NCBI GenBank assembly: GCA_036378675.1
Contig: DASUWA010000031.1
Coordinates: forward strand, 1 to 64,000
Direction: 5' to 3'
Length of the DNA: 64,000 nucleotides
Source of the DNA: Acidimicrobiales bacterium
Lineage (GTDB): Bacteria; Actinomycetota; Acidimicrobiia; Acidimicrobiales; Palsa-688
Below, piece after piece: positions 59,639 through 64,000 of this stretch. Below the pieces are notes generated by a model. That model did not search any database. It saw only the letters and a program-made list of their open reading frames with translations, and was not told where the DNA came from. The stretch's first letter is position 1; each line of letters begins with the position of its first letter. Position numbers and translations under genes: made by a program.

Positions 59639-62600
59639 CCCTCAGCTTCGAGCACGGCGCCGCGGAGCGTTTCGAGCGCGCCAGATGAGGCAGCCCACAT
59701 TCCACGGTCGGCGGCTTCGAGAAGGCGCTCTGCCATCGATCGGAGCGCCCACGGATTCGATTGCTCCAAGAACTTCCTGACCTCCGGGTCTCCCACATAA
59801 GCGTCGGTAACCCGCTCGTACATCCAGTCCCGAACGATCCCGGCCGTCGCGTCGTAGCCGAACAGGTAGTCGACCGTCGCGGCCATTTCGAATGCTCCCT
59901 TATAGCCGTGGCGCATCATCGCCGAGATCCACTTCGGGTTGAGGACGCGAGTGCGCACCACTCGCGCGGCCTCCTCTTCCAACGTCCGGACCCTCGGTCG
60001 GGCCGGATCGGCGGAATCTCCGAACACCGCCGCCGGCGCACGACCGGTGAGAGCGCGGACGGTCGCGATCATCCCGCCGTGATCTTGCAAGTAGTCGTCG
60101 GAGTCGAAGATGTCGTGCTCGCGGTTGTCCTGGTTCTTGACCGCGACGTTGATGGCGGCGAAGCGTCTGCGCATCGCTTCTTCGGCCGGAAGGCCGAGAC
60201 CACGACGGCCGTAGGAGTAACCGCTCCAAGCCATGTACACCGCGGCCAGATCCTCGTCGGTCCGCCAGTCACGGCTCTCGAGCAACGGCAGTATCCCCGA
60301 ACCGTACGCGCCCGGCTTGGCCCCGAAGATCCGGGGATCGCCGTCGGCAAATCCGGCCAACTCGACCGCTTCGTCGAGCAGGGCGATGAGGTGCGGGAAC
60401 GCGTCGCGGAAGAACCCGGAGATCCTGAGCACGACGTCGATGCGAGGCCGCCCAAGTTCTTCGTCGGTTATCAGCTCCACGCCGGTCACCCTGCCCGACT
60501 CGTCCTGCCATACCGGTCGAACGCCGAGCAGCGCGAGCGCCTCTGCGATGTCGTCGCCACCTGTCCTCATTGCGGAAGTTCCCCAGACGACGAGCCCGAC
60601 GCTTTCCGGGTACCGACCCTCGTCGGCCAGGTACCTGTCTAGGAGGCGATCTGCGAGGCCGCGCCCGACCTCCCAGGCCAGCTTCGACGGAAGGGCCTTC
60701 GGATCGACGGAATAGAAGTTCCGTCCGGTCGGGAGGACATGCGCCATGCCCCGGGTTGGAGCGCCACTCGGTCCGGGCGGCACCCACCGGCCGTCAAGAG
60801 CAGCGAGAACGTTGTCTATCTCCTCGGGCGTCCGGTCGAGGGCCGGCGTGGCGAATTCGTCGACCCATTCCAGGACTGCGCGTTCACCATCGGATCGTGG
60901 TTCCGCTTCGCGGGTCAGAAGACGCCGGCACTCCAGTTCGACTGCATCGACGTCCTCGCGAGATGAGCTCTCGCCAAGTTCGGCTCCGAGCCGTTCCGCG
61001 ACGGCGGTTCTGAGCGAGGGAACGGAGCCTTGAGGCAGGCGGGTCAACGCCGCAAGGAGGTCGATGCGAGCTTCGGCGGCGGGCGGGTGACCGAGAACGT
61101 GGAGTCCCCCACGAATCTGCGCGTCCTTCAGCTCGCAAAGGTACCCGTCGATGTGGTTGACCAGCTCGTCGAACGAGTCGCCTTCCGGCGGCCGGTCAAC
61201 GCCGAGGTCACTGTGGAGGTCGGCGGAGACGACGAGGTCCCACACCTTTTCCCGGATGGCGGGGAGCTTCGAGGGGTCGAGCGCGGCGACCTGAGCGTGC
61301 TCGTCGAGCAGCTGCTCCAAACGGGCGATCTCGTCGTAGGTGTCGGCGCGGGTCATCGGAGGTACCAGGTGGTCGACCACCGTGGCGTGGGCGCGGCGCT
61401 TGGCCTGGGTGCCTTCGCCGGGATCGTTGACGACGAACGGATAGACGAGTGGCATGTCGCCCAGAGCCGCGTCGGGGTAGCAGGCCGCCGAGAGGCCGAC
61501 GCCTTTGCCGGGCAGCCATTCGAGGGTGCCGTGCTTTCCTACATGGACGATCGCGTCGCCTTTCCAGACAGCGTCGAGCCACCGGTAGAAGCCGAGATAG
61601 TGATGGGTCGGCGGGAGGTCAGGCGAGTGGTAGATGGCCACCGGCTGATCACCGAATCCCCGCGGTGGTTGGACCGTCACCAATACGCCGCCGAGGTCGA
61701 GTCCGGCGAATGCGAGATCGCCGGTGACCGGGTCGCGGTAGGCGGTACCGGGGGCGTCGCCCCAGTAGCCCTCGACATCGGAGCGGAGTGCGGTCGGGAG
61801 GGTGGACCACCAGGAGAGGTAGTCCTCTTCGGGTAGCCGGCCGGGGGCGTTCGCAAGCTGGGTCGTCGTCATGGCGTCCCGTTCGTAGGTGAACGCTTCG
61901 ATCAGCTCAGCCATCAGGGCGTCGCCATTCTCGGGTATGCGGTCCACTCGGTAGCCGGCGCCTCGAAACGCGCGAAGCAGGGCGATGACAGATGCCGGCG
62001 TATCGAGCGCGACGGCGTTCCCGATGCGGCTTCGCTTGGTCGGGTAGGCCGAAAGGACGAGCGCGATCCTGCGATTGCTGGGCGGCGTGTGGCGGAGCTG
62101 CGCCAGACGGACGGCGAGCCCGGCGACACGTGCGACCCGATCGGGCACGGTGCGGTAGGCGTTTACCGGTATGCCGAGGCTGTCACCGTCGTCGACCTCC
62201 TCGTTGAAGGAGAACGGGGCAGAGACGATCCGCCCGTCGAATTCCGGGATCGCGACTCGCATGGCGACGTCGATCGGGGAAAGCCCGGTGGATGCGAGTT
62301 CCCATTCCGCTCTAGATGTCGTTGCGGTCACCGCTTGCACCACCGGGACGCCGAGGGATCCGATCGCCGTCGCGTCCCACGACAAACCGTCGCCCGCCGA
62401 GCCGCCCGAAACAAGGACGGTGGTGATCACGCAGTCGGGCTTGTTTTCCCGGACCAGTTCGAGGGCGGGCACGAAGCCGGCCGCGTCGGGGCGCAGCGTG
62501 TAGCACCAGATCGCGGTGACCTGCGCGCCCTTGCTCTCGAGTTCCGCACACATGTCGTCCACGAACCTCGTGTTACCGGCAATGAGATGGGCCCGGTAGA

Positions 62601-63120
62601 AGAGGACTATTACATGGGGATGGTCTGGGACATGGGGATGGTGTGCCACGTCCTGCAACTCGGGCGTGGTCGTCGAGCGGTAGTACACGCCCGTCGCCGG
62701 AACCTCTGACGGAGGCTCGAAGCCGTACCCCGACATGAGGACGGTGTCTGAGAGGAACAGCAGGAAGTTCTCCAGGTTGGCGAGGCCTCCGTGCACCAGA
62801 TACTCGAACGCTTGAGCAACGGTGGCGCTCGGCACGGTCGACGCAGCGGTCATCTGCGCGTCGGGAGCCGCTTCTCCGCTAAAGCTCACGAACGGGACGT
62901 CCAACCGAACGCAGGAGTTCCGAAACTCGGCGAACGCCGGCCACGCGGTTGCGCCCCCGAGAAGCCGCACCACCACAAGTGAAACCCCTTCGAGGCTCGG
63001 GACTGCTTGCATGACCGACGGGTTGGCGGCTCTCACGTCGGGAAAGTCGTCCGGTAGACCTTCGACGATCGAGCGCAGCGCGAGGATCTCGGTCGGCGCG
63101 TTGGTGAGGAAGAGGATCAT
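59620..63120 (-). CDS. cobN: Cobaltochelatase subunit CobN
   Basis: 1166-residue large chelatase subunit. Conserved CobN regions: [92 protein letters not shown], and [20 protein letters not shown]. Inserts cobalt into the corrin ring in the oxygen-dependent B12 pathway. Four-base overlap with cobQ (ATGA) and 19-base overlap with the chelatase ATPase gene: cobQ-cobN-chlID operon. Length slightly below the usual ~1200-1270. Confidence 0.95.
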   Translation of the reverse strand: MILFLTNAPTEILALRSIVEGLPDDFPDVRAANPSVMQAVPSLEGVSLVVVRLLGGATAWPAFAEFRNSCVRLDVPFVSFSGEAAPDAQMTAASTVPSATVAQAFEYLVHGGLANLENFLLFLSDTVLMSGYGFEPPSEVPATGVYYRSTTTPELQDVAHHPHVPDHPHVIVLFYRAHLIAGNTRFVDDMCAELESKGAQVTAIWCYTLRPDAAGFVPALELVRENKPDCVITTVLVSGGSAGDGLSWDATAIGSLGVPVVQAVTATTSRAEWELASTGLSPIDVAMRVAIPEFDGRIVSAPFSFNEEVDDGDSLGIPVNAYRTVPDRVARVAGLAVRLAQLRHTPPSNRRIALVLSAYPTKRSRIGNAVALDTPASVIALLRAFRGAGYRVDRIPENGDALMAELIEAFTYERDAMTTTQLANAPGRLPEEDYLSWWSTLPTALRSDVEGYWGDAPGTAYRDPVTGDLAFAGLDLGGVLVTVQPPRGFGDQPVAIYHSPDLPPTHHYLGFYRWLDAVWKGDAIVHVGKHGTLEWLPGKGVGLSAACYPDAALGDMPLVYPFVVNDPGEGTQAKRRAHATVVDHLVPPMTRADTYDEIARLEQLLDEHAQVAALDPSKLPAIREKVWDLVVSADLHSDLGVDRPPEGDSFDELVNHIDGYLCELKDAQIRGGLHVLGHPPAAEARIDLLAALTRLPQGSVPSLRTAVAERLGAELGESSSREDVDAVELECRRLLTREAEPRSDGERAVLEWVDEFATPALDRTPEEIDNVLAALDGRWVPPGPSGAPTRGMAHVLPTGRNFYSVDPKALPSKLAWEVGRGLADRLLDRYLADEGRYPESVGLVVWGTSAMRTGGDDIAEALALLGVRPVWQDESGRVTGVELITDEELGRPRIDVVLRISGFFRDAFPHLIALLDEAVELAGFADGDPRIFGAKPGAYGSGILPLLESRDWRTDEDLAAVYMAWSGYSYGRRGLGLPAEEAMRRRFAAINVAVKNQDNREHDIFDSDDYLQDHGGMIATVRALTGRAPAAVFGDSADPARPRVRTLEEEAARVVRTRVLNPKWISAMMRHGYKGAFEMAATVDYLFGYDATAGIVRDWMYERVTDAYVGDPEVRKFLEQSNPWALRSMAERLLEAADRGMWAASSGALETLRGAVLEAEGWEESR

Positions 63121-64000
63121 GAGCCGGTGTGACCTTCACCTATGGACGCTTCCTTGATCAGCCGCTCGACAGTTGCGACGTCGAGGTGCTCTTCCACAGC
63201 GTCCGCGATCCGGTCGTAACGCGCTTGCCGTGCGGCGTTGAACGACACGCGGGTGGGTGTCCGGGTCCTTCCGGCGCGGCCAGCTATATCGGCGAGGAAC
63301 GCGTGCCGGAAGGCATCGGATTCGAGGAGACCGTGAAGGCTGGTACCGAGGATCCTTCGGTCGCGGGTGCTGCTGCCTTCGTGCCGCGGGTTGCCTCCCG
63401 TATCGCCGAGCCTGATCCACGGTTCGCTCGAAGCCGTCCTGCCGTGATGGATCTCGTAACCCGTAACCGTTTGGCCGAACGCGATCCCTGCTTGCCGCTC
63501 GGTGATCTTCGTCGGCTGGAAGATCGTGGAGACGGGCAGGAGCCCGAGTCCAGCTGCGACACGAGGCTTTGGTGACTCGACGGCATCCTCGATCCGTTCC
63601 CCAAGCATCTGGTAACCGCCACATATGCCGAGGACGACCGGCGGGTTTGAACCCTGACCGACGAGTTCAGTGATCGCACCGGCCAGCCCGGTTTCCTTCA
63701 GCCAGTCCAGATCGGCGAGCGTCGACTTGGTACCCGGCAGGACCAACAAGTCCGGTTGCCGGAGGTCGCCCGGGTGTTCGACCAACCGGACATTCACGTC
63801 GGGCTCGAGTGCGAGCGCATCGAGATCGGTGAAGTTGGAGATGTGTGGGAATGCGATCGCTGCGACATCGACCACCGAACCTTCTCGCCGCGCGTGAATC
63901 TCGCGGTGTAGACGCCGCAGCGCCAAGGAATCCTCCGAGTCGAAGTCGACGCCTTCGAGCCACGGAAGAACCCCGAGTGTGGGGACTCCAGTGCGGTGCT
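63117..64000 (-). CDS. cobQ: Cobyric acid synthase, C-terminal part (cut by window edge)
   Basis: Glutamine-dependent amidase adding four amides to adenosyl-cobyrinic acid a,c-diamide. About 294 residues are visible, in frame to the right edge, beginning within PTLGVLPWLEGVDFDSEDSL. The class I-like amidotransferase domain has VLPGTKSTLADLDWLKETG, the nucleophile Cys in LGICGGYQMLGERI, YEIHHGRTASSEPW and GTSLHGLLESDAFRHAFL with the catalytic His. The N-terminal ATP-binding half lies outside the window. Coupled to cobN. Confidence 0.95.
   Translation of the reverse strand, partial: HRTGVPTLGVLPWLEGVDFDSEDSLALRRLHREIHARREGSVVDVAAIAFPHISNFTDLDALALEPDVNVRLVEHPGDLRQPDLLVLPGTKSTLADLDWLKETGLAGAITELVGQGSNPPVVLGICGGYQMLGERIEDAVESPKPRVAAGLGLLPVSTIFQPTKITERQAGIAFGQTVTGYEIHHGRTASSEPWIRLGDTGGNPRHEGSSTRDRRILGTSLHGLLESDAFRHAFLADIAGRAGRTRTPTRVSFNAARQARYDRIADAVEEHLDVATVERLIKEASIGEGHTGS

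Overview
The window looks like a chromosomal segment of a high-GC, mycothiol-making actinobacterium, most likely Acidimicrobiia or a related deep-branching Actinomycetota lineage (inference). The gene blocks thrS-HIT-pgsA-patA-pimA, pdxS-pdxT-yebC-ruvCAB, yajC-secD-secF-apt-rel and alaS-ruvX-mltG-aroE follow the usual actinobacterial order. mshC (mycothiol ligase), an F420H2:NADP oxidoreductase-like gene and a fused ChlI/ChlD chelatase beside cobN fit the same phylum. Almost every gene lies on the minus strand with 4-base ATGA/GTGA/TTGA overlaps, so the segment reads right to left as a few long operons. I saw no rRNA, tRNA, CRISPR array or intact insertion sequence.

Layout. 1-2255: aroC-aroK-aroB (aroB cut by the left edge). 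2320-20563: a monoderm type IV pilus (T4P) locus with three minor (pseudo)pilins, a small membrane protein, pilO, a pilM-pilN fusion, prepilin peptidase, major pilin pilA, an NlpC/P60 wall hydrolase, an embedded proton-translocating transhydrogenase operon (pntA1-pntA2-pntB), pilC, a PilT-type ATPase, pilB and a DUF4388 protein. 20697-29008: aroE-mltG-ruvX-alaS-DUF6167-DUF948-rarA-hisS. 29058-41832: a DUF4190-like protein, rel, apt, secF-secD-yajC, tgt-queA, ruvB-ruvA-ruvC, yebC. 41857-48494: pdxT, pdxS, a DUF3048 lipoprotein, a catalytically degenerate HtpX homologue, and pimA-patA-pgsA for phosphatidylinositol mannosides. 48615-50681: an EF-G-like GTPase on the plus strand. 50927-55324: HIT hydrolase, thrS, mshC, F420 oxidoreductase-like. 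55419-57737: a thioredoxin-like ORF (plus), kynU, adk. 57803-64000: fused chelatase, cobN and the 3' part of cobQ (cut by the right edge).

The most interesting system is the pilus locus. A sequence matching the class I cyclic-di-GMP riboswitch (GEMM-I) core lies in the pilA leader. Both motor ATPases (PilB and, unusually, the PilT-type protein) carry N-terminal MshEN-like domains, a fold that binds c-di-GMP in other proteins. The locus also fuses PilM to PilN. Together this suggests a pilus controlled by one second messenger both at pilin synthesis and at extension/retraction; the RNA signature is strong, ligand binding by the protein domains is inference.

Other points of interest are a dispersed intergenic repeat pair with a compensatory stem change, two identical 60-bp repeats behind secF, tandem 30-bp repeats ahead of the riboswitch, and an HtpX homologue that has lost its zinc site.
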